Shown piece by piece: positions 1 through 5,226 of a DNA stretch of 5,444 nt; position 1 is the first letter of the stretch, and each line of letters opens with the position of its first letter. The position numbers and the translations under genes were made by a program. Source of the stretch: Hyphomicrobiales bacterium (GTDB lineage Bacteria; Pseudomonadota; Alphaproteobacteria; Rhizobiales; Aestuariivirgaceae); the NCBI GenBank assembly GCA_026987255.1, contig JALSNA010000042.1, positions 1-5,444 of the forward strand, read 5' to 3'. The notes below the pieces were generated by a model that saw only the letters and a program-made list of their open reading frames with translations, did no database searches and had not been told where the DNA came from.

Positions 1-271
1 TTTCCGAGCCCAAGAAGCGCCAGCCTTGCGGCCATTTGCCGGCCGGTTGCAGTTTGCCGGCGCGGATGAGATCGCGGATCACCCGGGCCAGCTCCAGTCC
101 CAATGTGGTGGGAATGCGCTTGAGCGGACCGTCGGCACGGGCCAGTCCCTGCCGTTCGAGCTCCAGATAGGTTTCGGTGTCCGCCGTCCCGATGCCGGTA
201 AAGTCTTTGCCGGCCGTATCGTCCGCCAGCATTTGCGCCAGGGCGAGAGCGTGGGCTGTGGTCAAGATCAT
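1..271 (-). CDS. Unrecognised protein, N-terminal part (runs off left edge)
   Basis: An open frame starts at ATG 271-269 and continues without a stop through 90 codons to the window edge. The start is supported by an AAAGGA ribosome binding site about nine bases upstream (minus strand). The N-terminus reads MILTTAHALALAQMLADD. A middle part (about residues 35-75) is rich in charged helices, with the segments TETYLELERQGLA and LELARVIRDLIRAGKL, and is followed by an aromatic stretch KWPQGWRFLG. There is no signal peptide or clear membrane segment. The helical pattern followed by a basic/aromatic turn could fit a small winged-helix-like or adaptor protein, but I do not recognise a family and assign no function. 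It is separated from the histone-fold gene upstream on the same strand by 321 bp containing a terminator-like hairpin, so it is probably transcribed separately. Confidence 0.7.
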   Translation of the reverse strand, partial: MILTTAHALALAQMLADDTAGKDFTGIGTADTETYLELERQGLARADGPLKRIPTTLGLELARVIRDLIRAGKLQPAGKWPQGWRFLGSE

Positions 272-344
272 GGATCGTTTTCCTTTTATCGCCGGGTTTG
301 CGCCGGCCGAGGGCGCGAAAGATTCCGGCAGTGTTTCATGCAGA

Positions 345-364
345 TGGGCATCTCCATTGACTGT
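345..364 (-). repeat. 20-bp inverted repeat, left copy
   Basis: The minus strand here reads ACAGTCAATGGAGATGCCCA, identical to the plus strand at 5364-5383. The identity stops on both sides. It lies about 75 bp upstream of the start of the left-hand gene and 8 bp from the long hairpin. A 20-bp exact match by chance in a window this size is very unlikely, so this is a real dispersed or terminal repeat. Its nature is unknown. Confidence 0.85.
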
Positions 365-372
365 TTGAAGAT

Positions 373-440
373 CGTCCTCGCCCCCTGCCAACCACCCGTA
401 GTGTCTCATGATGGGGGTGGTTGGCAGGGGGGTGAGGATG
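373..440 (+). repeat. Long inverted repeat / strong hairpin
   Basis: Positions 381-397 (CCCCCTGCCAACCACCC) are the exact reverse complement of 415-431, a perfect 17-bp stem around a 17-nt loop (398-414). Skipping G432, the stem continues 373-380 against 433-440 with six Watson-Crick pairs and two G-T pairs, about 25 bp in all. The two G-T pairs would be G-U wobbles in a plus-strand RNA but C-A mismatches in a minus-strand RNA, so the fold suits a plus-strand transcript better. There is no T-tract after the stem on either strand, so it does not look like an intrinsic terminator. It could be a MITE-like or REP-like element, a structured RNA or a protein site. Confidence 0.85.
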
Positions 441-545
441 GACGCGCAAGCGCCTTTGGAGACACCCGGATGACACCGGGCCGCCGGATTTGCGCCTTTG
501 CAAGACTTGCGGGCGCCGGTGGTTTCCGGCAGGCCGGGTGGAAAG

Positions 546-575
546 GGGCGCCGGGACGGGCATGCCCCGGCGCCC
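546..575 (-). terminator. Probable terminator of the hdeD-histone operon
   Basis: A perfect 10-bp GC-only stem (546-555 with 566-575, GGGCGCCGGG/CCCGGCGCCC) encloses a 10-nt loop and begins 18 nt past the histone gene stop codon. On the minus strand the stem is followed by CTTTCC, a weak T-tract. The position and stability fit a terminator or a 3'-end stabilising hairpin. The short T-tract leaves some doubt about factor-independent termination. Confidence 0.55.
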
Positions 576-592
576 GCTTGCCGCATCGGGCG

Positions 593-1039
593 CTACAGCA
601 AGATGCCGTAAAGCTCCTCGATGCGTTGCCAGTGTTCGCTTTGCGGGTTCTTCAGGTCCGGATCGAGGACCTTGAAGACCTTGGCCAGGGAGACCGTCAT
701 GCCACCGGCCAGATCGGGCAGCATCTCTTCCACATCGGCGCCGATGGCCAGATCGAGCGGCGGCAGCTTGGCCTGGTGGGCGAGAATGTCCTTGACCGAA
801 AGCTCCTCGTCCATCTGGCGGAAGGCGTGGATGTTCTCCTGCAAACCCTTGGTGAGGGGCACGTCGGCTTCGGTGATGACGTCGCGGCCGTTCATCCTGG
901 CGGCGCGCTGGGCCATGAGCAGCAGATCGTGCAGCTTTTCGTTGATGAAATCATCCAGCCGCTTGATGTCGGACTTGTCGATGTCCAGGGATGCGGCGAG
1001 ACGGAAGAGTTTCTCGAATTGGCGGATACCCATTACCAT
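593..1039 (-). CDS. DUF1931 family histone-fold doublet protein
   Basis: This is a 148-residue soluble protein of the DUF1931 family, whose structurally known relatives (Aquifex Aq_328 and a Thermus homologue) carry two histone folds in one chain. The first fold is clear. Helix 1 is near residues 7-18 and a long helix 2 covers about 25-50. The loop-strand segment NGRDVITEADV (50-60) resembles the GRKTIKAEDI segment of archaeal histones and keeps the Arg-to-Asp spacing (R52, D59) of the histone salt bridge. Residues about 72-148 form the second, more divergent fold. The start at ATG 1039 has AAGGGAG eight bases upstream; an in-frame ATG at 1033 is too far from it. The gene follows the HdeD-type gene by 19 bp, and its ribosome binding site abuts that gene's stop, so the two are co-transcribed. 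DNA binding is inferred from the fold; relatives have no settled role. Confidence 0.88.
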   Translation of the reverse strand: MVMGIRQFEKLFRLAASLDIDKSDIKRLDDFINEKLHDLLLMAQRAARMNGRDVITEADVPLTKGLQENIHAFRQMDEELSVKDILAHQAKLPPLDLAIGADVEEMLPDLAGGMTVSLAKVFKVLDPDLKNPQSEHWQRIEELYGILL

Positions 1040-1058
1040 TGTCTTTTCTCCCTTGAGT

Positions 1059-1634
1059 TCAAGCGCTCTGCGCCTTGCGGGCGGCGAGGGCGGCCATGAC
1101 CAGCAGCCAGCCGTGCATGATCAGTTCGATGGAGACCATCAGGCCGATGAGCCACAGGGCCGAGGCCGGCAAGGTGACCATGACCCAGGCGGAGAAGCCG
1201 ATGTTCACCAGGCCGAAGAGGGCCAGCCACAGCCAGTTCCAGCCGTGCTTGCGGTTCCGCCATGCCTGAACGAGGCGCACCGCGCCGATGGCGGCGAAGA
1301 GGGCGGCGATCATGATGGTCAGGGCATAGGTGGCGGCCAGCGGATCGATGAAGATCAGCACCGAGGTGAGAATGTAGAGGATGCCGATGAGGATGTTGGA
1401 CAGCCGCTGCGTCCAGGTCCTGTCGGTATCGGTGAAGCTCTGGACGAGCTGGAGGATGCCGCCAGCACCCATCAAGCCGCCGAACATGTAGACGGTGGCC
1501 AGGGTGGTCAGTCCGGCGAGATAAAAGGCGATGGAGCCAAAGAGCAAGGTCACGATGCCCTGCGCCAGAATCCAGCCCCAGGAGAGGGGCAGTTCATGTT
1601 CCTTGCCCGTGTCGCGGGCGGTGGTCGTCGTCAT
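1059..1634 (-). CDS. HdeD/DUF308 family membrane protein
   Basis: This is a 191-residue inner-membrane protein with the HdeD/DUF308 pattern of three helix pairs. Hydrophobic segments lie near residues 20-42, 44-67, 79-100, 102-125, 132-155 and 158-185. Family features include the GWILAQGI start of helix 1, the glycine-rich GGLMGAGGI turn in helix 2, and basic RNRK and ARK loops at cytoplasmic ends. In E. coli hdeD belongs to the acid-fitness island; the molecular activity is not well defined. I chose ATG 1634 because AAGGGA sits nine bases before it. The in-frame ATG at 1652 overlaps that site and lacks one of its own, giving six extra residues. The histone-fold gene follows after 19 bp, so the pair forms an operon. 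Assignment to the superfamily is firm; a role in acid resistance is only by analogy. Confidence 0.88.
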   Translation of the reverse strand: MTTTTARDTGKEHELPLSWGWILAQGIVTLLFGSIAFYLAGLTTLATVYMFGGLMGAGGILQLVQSFTDTDRTWTQRLSNILIGILYILTSVLIFIDPLAATYALTIMIAALFAAIGAVRLVQAWRNRKHGWNWLWLALFGLVNIGFSAWVMVTLPASALWLIGLMVSIELIMHGWLLVMAALAARKAQSA

Positions 1635-1655
1635 TGTTTCGTTTCCCTTCATGGA

Positions 1656-1710
1656 CTTCAGGGCGCAAAAGTTCCCCTCCTTCAGGAGCGCGGTTCCAGG
1701 GCGCCTGAAG
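1656..1710. repeat. Three CTTCAGG-nGCGC motifs in the hdeD leader
   Basis: CTTCAGGGCGC (1656-1666) and CTTCAGGAGCGC (1680-1691) are direct copies starting 24 bp apart, and GCGCCTGAAG (1701-1710) is an inverted copy. The second and third copies form a hairpin with 7-bp arms (1680-1686 with 1704-1710). The cluster lies 22-76 bp upstream of the hdeD start. It could be a repeated operator or a leader RNA structure. Confidence 0.45.
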
Positions 1711-1750
1711 TGCAGCGTTTCAATGTGATGTCGAAGTCTTGTGCAAAAGC

Positions 1751-1779
1751 GTGGCGGGGAATATTCTCCGCCGCTTTTT
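1751..1779. terminator. Palindrome with flanking T-tracts between hemH and hdeD
   Basis: Positions 1753-1772 (GGCGGGGAATATTCTCCGCC) form a 20-bp palindrome with one imperfect pair, extendable to 1751-1774. On the plus strand T5 follows directly (1775-1779). On the minus strand, the direction of hemH, the stem is followed by ACGCTTTTGC. It lies about 60 nt past the hemH stop, so it could terminate hemH transcription. Its length and AT-centred symmetry also fit an operator for the hdeD promoter. Confidence 0.4.
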
Positions 1780-1785
1780 CCTCAT

Positions 1786-1812
1786 GTGTAAGGTGGCCGG
1801 AGGGCTTTCAAG
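1786..1812 (-). promoter_or_regulatory. Possible promoter for the hdeD operon (heat-shock-like)
   Basis: On the minus strand CTTGAAA (1812-1806) is followed, 13 bases later, by CTTACAC (1792-1786), that is CTTG-N16-CTTACAC. This loosely resembles the sigma-32 type pattern CTTG-N17-CYTATnT. The match at the -10 is imperfect, and the palindrome at 1751-1774 would lie in the transcript, so the call is tentative. Confidence 0.2.
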
Positions 1813-1836
1813 AGGCAAAGAGGAAAAAATCTGATA

Positions 1837-2826
1837 TCACAACCAGCCGCAAAGCTCCTCGCGGGCTATTGCTTCGAGCATGTCCAGGCCGGCGGGAGAG
1901 GCATTGAGACAGGGGACGGTGGCGAAGTTCTCGCCGCCGTTTTCGCGGAAGATCTTTGCCCCGCCCAGGGCGATTTCCTCCAGGGTTTCCAGGCAGTCGG
2001 CGGCGAAGGCGGGGGTAATGACGAGCAGGTTTTTCACCCCCTCGCGGGCCAGCTTCGCGATGGTGTCCGCCGTATAGGGCTTGAGCCATTCGGCCCGGCC
2101 GAGGCGCGACTGGTAGGTTGTCATGAAGGTTTTTGCGTCCATGCCCAGCCTGGCACGCAGCAGGCGGGAGGTCTCTTCGCAGTGGCGCTGGTAGGGGTCG
2201 CCCTTGTCCACGAAGGCCTTGGGCAGGCCGTGATAGGAGGCAAGGATCCGCTCCGGTTTCCAGGGCAGGGACTGCATCTGATCGCGGATGGTTCCAGCCA
2301 GCGCCGCGATATGGGCCGGATGGGCAAAATAGGGCGGGACCTGGCGGATGGCGGGCTGATGGCGCATGGATCTCAGCGCATCGCCCACCGCGTCCATGAC
2401 CGTGCCGGTGGTGGAGGCGGAATATTGCGGATAGAGGGGGAAGATGACGATGCGCTCAAAGCCTTGCTCCATCAGGGCGGGCAGGCGCTGGCCAATGGAA
2501 GGGGCGCCATAGCGCATGGCGAAATCCACCCGCAAGGCGCCGCCAAGGCGCTTTTGCAATCCTTCTGCCTGGGCGCGGGTGATGGCCAGCAGGGGCGATT
2601 CGTTGCGTTCCCGATCCCAGATCTTTTCATAGGCGGCGGCGGATTTTTTCGGCCTGAAGGGCAGGATGACGCCATTGAGGATGAGCCACCAGATGGGCCG
2701 GGGGACTTCCACCACCCTGGGATCGGAGAGAAACTCGCGCAGGTAGCGGCGCACATCGGCCGGATGCGGGCTTTGCGGCGTGCCGAGGTTGATCAGCAGC
2801 AGGGCGGTTTTCGGGTCATCTGTCAT
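1837..2826 (-). CDS. hemH: Ferrochelatase
   Basis: Ferrochelatase inserts Fe2+ into protoporphyrin IX, the last step of protoporphyrin-dependent heme synthesis. At 329 residues it has normal bacterial length. Visible signatures are the N-terminal ALLLINLGTP (8-17), the RPKKSAAAYEKIW segment (58-70), the FPLYPQYSASTTG strand-turn (129-141), the catalytic histidine in SYHGLP (H199), and the acidic partner in DCLETLEEI (E280). The usual SFHGLP motif has Tyr in place of Phe, a mild change. The C-terminus ends in LCGWL and lacks the cysteine cluster of [2Fe-2S] ferrochelatases. The ATG at 2826 is fixed by the conserved N-terminus although no good ribosome binding site precedes it; a small inverted repeat (2840-2858) lies just upstream. 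The gene follows the FNR-type regulator by 69 bp on the same strand and may be co-transcribed with it, which would tie heme supply to oxygen sensing. Confidence 0.97.
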   Translation of the reverse strand: MTDDPKTALLLINLGTPQSPHPADVRRYLREFLSDPRVVEVPRPIWWLILNGVILPFRPKKSAAAYEKIWDRERNESPLLAITRAQAEGLQKRLGGALRVDFAMRYGAPSIGQRLPALMEQGFERIVIFPLYPQYSASTTGTVMDAVGDALRSMRHQPAIRQVPPYFAHPAHIAALAGTIRDQMQSLPWKPERILASYHGLPKAFVDKGDPYQRHCEETSRLLRARLGMDAKTFMTTYQSRLGRAEWLKPYTADTIAKLAREGVKNLLVITPAFAADCLETLEEIALGGAKIFRENGGENFATVPCLNASPAGLDMLEAIAREELCGWL

Positions 2827-2839
2827 GGAGGCCGGTTTA

Positions 2840-2858
2840 CACCGCCAAGGGAGCGGTG
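2840..2858 (-). repeat. Small hairpin just upstream of hemH
   Basis: CACCGC (2840-2845) and GCGGTG (2853-2858) form a 6-bp stem with a 7-nt loop, 13 nt upstream of the hemH ATG. The hemH start has no recognisable ribosome binding site, so the hairpin could shape translation initiation. There is no T-tract, so termination after the regulator gene is unlikely. Confidence 0.4.
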
Positions 2859-2895
2859 CACAAGGGCGATGAGAGCCGGGAACGGGCGGTCAGGC

Positions 2896-3636
2896 TCAGG
2901 CCGGGGTGGCCGGCTTGCCGGGGGTGCCGTTGGCCAGCTGGCGCAGGGCGGCGGCATCGAGGATGCGGACCTTGGAGCGGCCTTTCAGGGCGATGAGCTC
3001 GCGCCGTTCCAATTCCTTGAGGCCGCGCGAGACGGTCTCCGGTTGCAGGCCCATGTAATCGGCAATGTCGGAGCGGCGCAAGGCCAGATCGACGATCTGG
3101 CAATCATCGCCGCCCAGCTGGCGGCGGCGGCATTCGAAGATGAAGGCGGCGAGGCGCTCGGGCGCGGACTTCTTGCCCAGATCGACGGAATGATCGGCGG
3201 CGAAATGGATCTGTTCGCGCATGTTGGAGATGGCCACGGCGCGGGCATCGGGGTTGTCGCGCACCAGCTTGTCGTAGGATTCCACGCTCAGCGAGCAGAT
3301 GCGGGCCGGGGTCAGGGCGACGAGATTGCCCGGGGCGCGCTCGCCATCACGGCGCAGATCGACGATGTCGCCGCGCCAGAAAAGGGCGGCGATGGAGCGC
3401 CGCCCGTCCTTGAGAACATGTTGCAGGCCGATGACGCCCTCGACGATGGCGATGATGGGATTGCGATCGACGAGGCGGGCATTGACCGGCTGCTTGCGGT
3501 CCACATTGGTGGGGGTGGAATGGCTGGACAGCTCGATCAGCTCGCCGGTGGAAAGCTGGGCGCAGATGAGGGCATCATCGGTGCGCAGGGCGCAATTGCG
3601 GCATTTGTCGGCGATGGCCAGGGCCATGTTGTCCAT
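2896..3636 (-). CDS. FNR/FixK-type Crp-family transcription regulator
   Basis: This 246-residue regulator has the Crp/Fnr layout: an N-terminal Cys-bearing segment, a cyclic-nucleotide-like beta roll (about 25-120), a dimer helix (about 124-155) and a C-terminal winged helix (about 155-230). Cysteines C12, C15 and C25 (CRNC...IC) plus the central C114 (ARICSLSVESYDKL) match the four [4Fe-4S] ligands of oxygen-sensing FNR, but the C15-C25 gap of nine residues is longer than in E. coli FNR. The recognition helix has the FNR-type E-x-x-S-R pattern (PETVSRGL; E200, S203, R204), which reads TTGAT half-sites. I chose ATG 3636 because AGAGGGGGAA lies a few bases upstream. An in-frame ATG at 3717 would overlap the FNR box and is rejected. 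A perfect FNR box at the class II position implies autoregulation. hemH follows on the same strand. Confidence 0.92.
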   Translation of the reverse strand: MDNMALAIADKCRNCALRTDDALICAQLSTGELIELSSHSTPTNVDRKQPVNARLVDRNPIIAIVEGVIGLQHVLKDGRRSIAALFWRGDIVDLRRDGERAPGNLVALTPARICSLSVESYDKLVRDNPDARAVAISNMREQIHFAADHSVDLGKKSAPERLAAFIFECRRRQLGGDDCQIVDLALRRSDIADYMGLQPETVSRGLKELERRELIALKGRSKVRILDAAALRQLANGTPGKPATPA

Positions 3637-3681
3637 TGTCTTCCCCCTCTGTGGCTGTCTTGCCCTTTCCGGATGCTCCGG

Positions 3682-3695
3682 ATGGGGAGAATCTA
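3682..3695 (-). promoter_or_regulatory. Predicted -10 and start of the fnr-type gene promoter
   Basis: The minus strand reads TAGATT at 3695-3690, four of six matches to TATAAT. It puts a predicted transcription start near 3682, and the FNR box centre (3723.5) is then 41.5 bp upstream. That is exactly the class II FNR activation geometry, where the box replaces the -35. The leader would be about 46 nt. Confidence 0.6.
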
Positions 3696-3716
3696 GCCAA
3701 AATGCCGCAGTCTGCA

Positions 3717-3730
3717 TTGATCAAAATCAA
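3717..3730. promoter_or_regulatory. Perfect FNR box
   Basis: TTGATCAAAATCAA matches the FNR consensus TTGAT-N4-ATCAA at all ten defined positions. It lies in the divergent region between the FNR-type gene and the DeoC-like gene. The E-x-x-S-R recognition helix of the adjacent regulator predicts binding to this site. For the regulator promoter it sits at -41.5. For the rightward promoter it lies near -87, where class I action or no effect is possible. Confidence 0.88.
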
Positions 3731-3774
3731 TTTGCGGCCGCGGCCGGGGGGTGTCCGGGGGATGAAAAGGGCGG

Positions 3775-3829
3775 TGGAAAGGGCCCATGGGCTGGTCTAT
3801 ATATGCTGAAAATGCGAAGTGTCATGACA
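3775..3829 (+). promoter_or_regulatory. Predicted promoter of the DeoC-like gene with two palindromes
   Basis: TGGAAA (3775-3780), a 17-bp spacer and TATATA (3798-3803) make a plausible sigma-70 type promoter with start near 3810. A perfect 10-bp palindrome GCCCATGGGC (3783-3792) sits in the spacer, and another, TGTCATGACA (3820-3829), lies just after the predicted start. Both are placed where a repressor would act. No known regulator is recognised for them. Confidence 0.5.
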
Positions 3830-3848
3830 AGACGGGGAGTTCACGCTG

Positions 3849-4595
3849 GTGGCATATGACGACAGGCGCGCGCTGGCGCGCAAGGTTTTGCAGGTGCTGG
3901 AGCTGACGCATCTGGCCGATGGCTGCAAGGAGGAGGATGTGCGCGCGCTATGCGCCAGGGCGCGCACCCCGCACGGGGACGTGGCGGCGGTCTGCGTGCC
4001 GTCGAAATTCGCCTGGCTGGCGCGCGAGGAGCTGAAGGGCTCGAAGGTGGCCGTGTGCACGGTTGCCAACTGGCCGCGCGGGCGCTCGAAGGTGGATTAT
4101 GTCTCGGCGGAGGCGGAAATCGCCTTTTTCGAGGGGGCCGACGAGGTCAATATCGTGGTGCCCTGGCGCTCCTTGTGCTCTGGCGATGCGCGCACGCCGC
4201 AGAACCTGATCGAGGAAAGCGCCCACAAGGCCGGCAGGCGGCAGTTCATCAAGGCGACCTTGGAGACCGGCGAGCTGGATGAGGAGTTCCTGGTGCGCGA
4301 GGCGTCGAAGATGTGCATGGACTGCGGGGCGGAGTTCCTGGAGACGGGAACGGGCAAGACCGAGCACAAGCCGACGCTGGAGCAGGCGCGCATGATGCTG
4401 GAGGAAATCCGCGATCACCGGCGCGGCGCGGGGTTCAAGGCCGGGGATGTGCGCACCCTGGAGGATGCGCGCGCCTACCTGGAGCTGGCCGAGGAGATCA
4501 TGGGCGCCGATTGGGTCGATGCCGACAACTTCCGCCTCGGCGGAAACGGCCTGCTGGAAGAGGTGCTGGAAGAGCTGGCGCACGAGGCGGCATGA
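3849..4595 (+). CDS. DeoC-family aldolase homologue lacking catalytic residues
   Basis: This is a 248-residue TIM-barrel protein of the DeoC (2-deoxyribose-5-phosphate aldolase) family with near full-length similarity to E. coli DeoC. Conserved segments are TPHGDVAAVCVP (40-51), ANWPRG (73-78), GADEV (96-100), KATLETGEL (135-143), TGTGK (166-170) and GADWVDADNFR (219-229). Key residues differ from E. coli DeoC (E. coli numbers first): D16 is E18, D102 is N101, the Schiff-base K167 is E165, S238/S239 are N233/G234, and the FKPAGGVRT loop is one residue short (FKAGDVRT). K201 (K197), K172 (K170) and C47 (C49) remain. The frame is intact, so this looks like a diverged paralogue rather than a pseudogene; ordinary aldolase activity is doubtful. 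The GTG start at 3849 has GGGGAG nine bases upstream and an in-frame stop at 3825. No pentose or nucleoside genes are nearby; an FNR-type gene lies divergently. Confidence 0.87.
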   Translation: MAYDDRRALARKVLQVLELTHLADGCKEEDVRALCARARTPHGDVAAVCVPSKFAWLAREELKGSKVAVCTVANWPRGRSKVDYVSAEAEIAFFEGADEVNIVVPWRSLCSGDARTPQNLIEESAHKAGRRQFIKATLETGELDEEFLVREASKMCMDCGAEFLETGTGKTEHKPTLEQARMMLEEIRDHRRGAGFKAGDVRTLEDARAYLELAEEIMGADWVDADNFRLGGNGLLEEVLEELAHEAA

Positions 4596-4602
4596 AAGCG
4601 CT

Positions 4603-4613
4603 GGCCGCCGGCC
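4603..4613. terminator. Weak hairpin between convergent genes
   Basis: GGCC-GCC-GGCC is a 4-bp stem with a 3-nt loop in the 37-bp gap between the stops of the DeoC-like gene and higA. On the plus strand it is followed by TTACTCTTTCC, and on the minus strand by AGCGCTTTC. It may act as a poor bidirectional terminator; nothing stronger is seen here. Confidence 0.25.
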
Positions 4614-4632
4614 TTACTCTTTCCTTCCGGGA

Positions 4633-4926
4633 TCAGGGTGCGGCGCGAGAAAGACGGCGGACCTTGATGGAAGCAGTCTTGTCCGCCAGTCGCGCCAGAT
4701 CGTATTGGGCCTGCTGGACGAGCCAGCTTTCGGCGCTGCCGCCAAAGGCTTTCGAGAGGCGGATGGCCATTTCCGGCGAGATGCCGCAACGGCCATTGAG
4801 CAGTGTGGAAAGGGTTTTGCGCGAAACGCCCAGGGCGCGGGCCGCATCGGTCACGGTCAGATTCAGGGGCTCGATGCACAAGGCGCGGATAACCTCTCCA
4901 GGATGGGCGGGATTTTTCATGGCCAT
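4633..4926 (-). CDS. higA: HigA-type antitoxin (Xre helix-turn-helix)
   Basis: This 97-residue protein has the HigA/VapI signature: an N-terminal [10 protein letters not shown] (5-14), an Xre-type helix-turn-helix at about 25-46 ([20 protein letters not shown]), then [14 protein letters not shown] (56-69) and the QAQYDLARL helix (72-80). In the family it neutralises the HigB nuclease and, with HigB, represses the operon promoter. I chose ATG 4926 because GAGGAA from the end of higB lies seven bases upstream. A TTG at 4941 would give five extra residues, and ATG 4920 is farther from the site. It follows higB after 11 bp, the toxin-first order normal for higBA. It is convergent with the DeoC-like gene. 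Confidence 0.93.
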   Translation of the reverse strand: MAMKNPAHPGEVIRALCIEPLNLTVTDAARALGVSRKTLSTLLNGRCGISPEMAIRLSKAFGGSAESWLVQQAQYDLARLADKTASIKVRRLSRAAP

Positions 4927-4937
4927 GGCCGTATTCC

Positions 4938-5216
4938 TCAATGATAATCGATCAGGTCCACATCACGGGGCTCGCCATTGGCGAATCGGAAAATGATGCG
5001 CCAGTTTCCGGACACTTCGACAGACCAAAATCCCTTCAGGCCACCCTTGAGGGGATGCAGGCGCAAACCGGGCAAGTCCATGTCTTCCGGCGTGCTGCTG
5101 GCGTCGAGCCGGGTGAGGATGAGCGTGATGCGCCGCACATGATGAGGATCAAGCCGTCTCGCCTGTCCCTTTTCATAGAGAGAGCGCAGCCCCTTGTGGC
5201 GAAAGGACCGGATCAT
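4938..5216 (-). CDS. higB: HigB-type toxin (RelE superfamily mRNA interferase)
   Basis: This 92-residue protein has the HigB signature: [17 protein letters not shown] at the N-terminus, R21-L-D-P then a helix, [18 protein letters not shown] (51-68), the conserved GNWRIIFRF strand (70-78) and the C-terminal DVDLIDYH. Family members cleave mRNA at the ribosome and are held in check by HigA. The start at ATG 5216 gives the usual family length. Longer in-frame starts (ATG 5267, TTG 5294) would lie within or upstream of the predicted promoter. No ribosome binding site precedes ATG 5216, and the predicted transcript starts only about four bases earlier, so translation may be nearly leaderless. All conserved regions are intact, so the module appears functional. 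Confidence 0.93.
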   Translation of the reverse strand: MIRSFRHKGLRSLYEKGQARRLDPHHVRRITLILTRLDASSTPEDMDLPGLRLHPLKGGLKGFWSVEVSGNWRIIFRFANGEPRDVDLIDYH

Positions 5217-5226
5217 GGCGGATGCT

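Larger units (their letters stand above)
272..592. other. Non-coding spacer of 321 bp with repeat and hairpins
   Basis: No convincing gene is seen on either strand: the short open frames have arginine/proline-rich compositions typical of shadows. The stretch holds one copy of a 20-bp repeat (345-364), a very long hairpin (373-440), a small CCCGG/CCGGG hairpin (465-480) and a strong GC-rich hairpin just past the histone gene stop (546-575). The leader of the left-hand gene, including its ribosome binding site, occupies the lowest coordinates. Confidence 0.7.

Noticed and set aside
26..1099. A 357-codon open frame on the plus strand
   Set aside because: It spans the left partial gene, the hairpin spacer and the histone-fold gene in antisense; no domain or ribosome binding site supports it.
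1825..1836. Run of six T on the minus strand just after hemH
   Set aside because: No GC-rich stem precedes it, only the short TGATATCA palindrome, so it does not qualify as a terminator on its own.
621..1907. A 428-codon open frame on the plus strand
   Set aside because: It is antisense to the histone-fold and hdeD genes, and has Ser/Met-rich then Gln/Asp/Gly-rich shadow composition.
2182..3696. A 504-codon open frame on the plus strand
   Set aside because: It is antisense to hemH and the FNR-type gene, has a low-complexity Gly/Ala/Asp-rich translation and no recognisable domain; a shadow frame of GC-rich genes.
3634..3717. N-terminal extension of the FNR-type protein to ATG 3717
   Set aside because: The extra 27 codons cover the predicted promoter and the start overlaps the FNR box; ATG 3636 has a strong ribosome binding site.
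4313..4996. Plus-strand frame, including an ATGA overlap at the DeoC-like stop (4592)
   Set aside because: The overlap looks like translational coupling, but the product is antisense to higA with no domain; coincidental.
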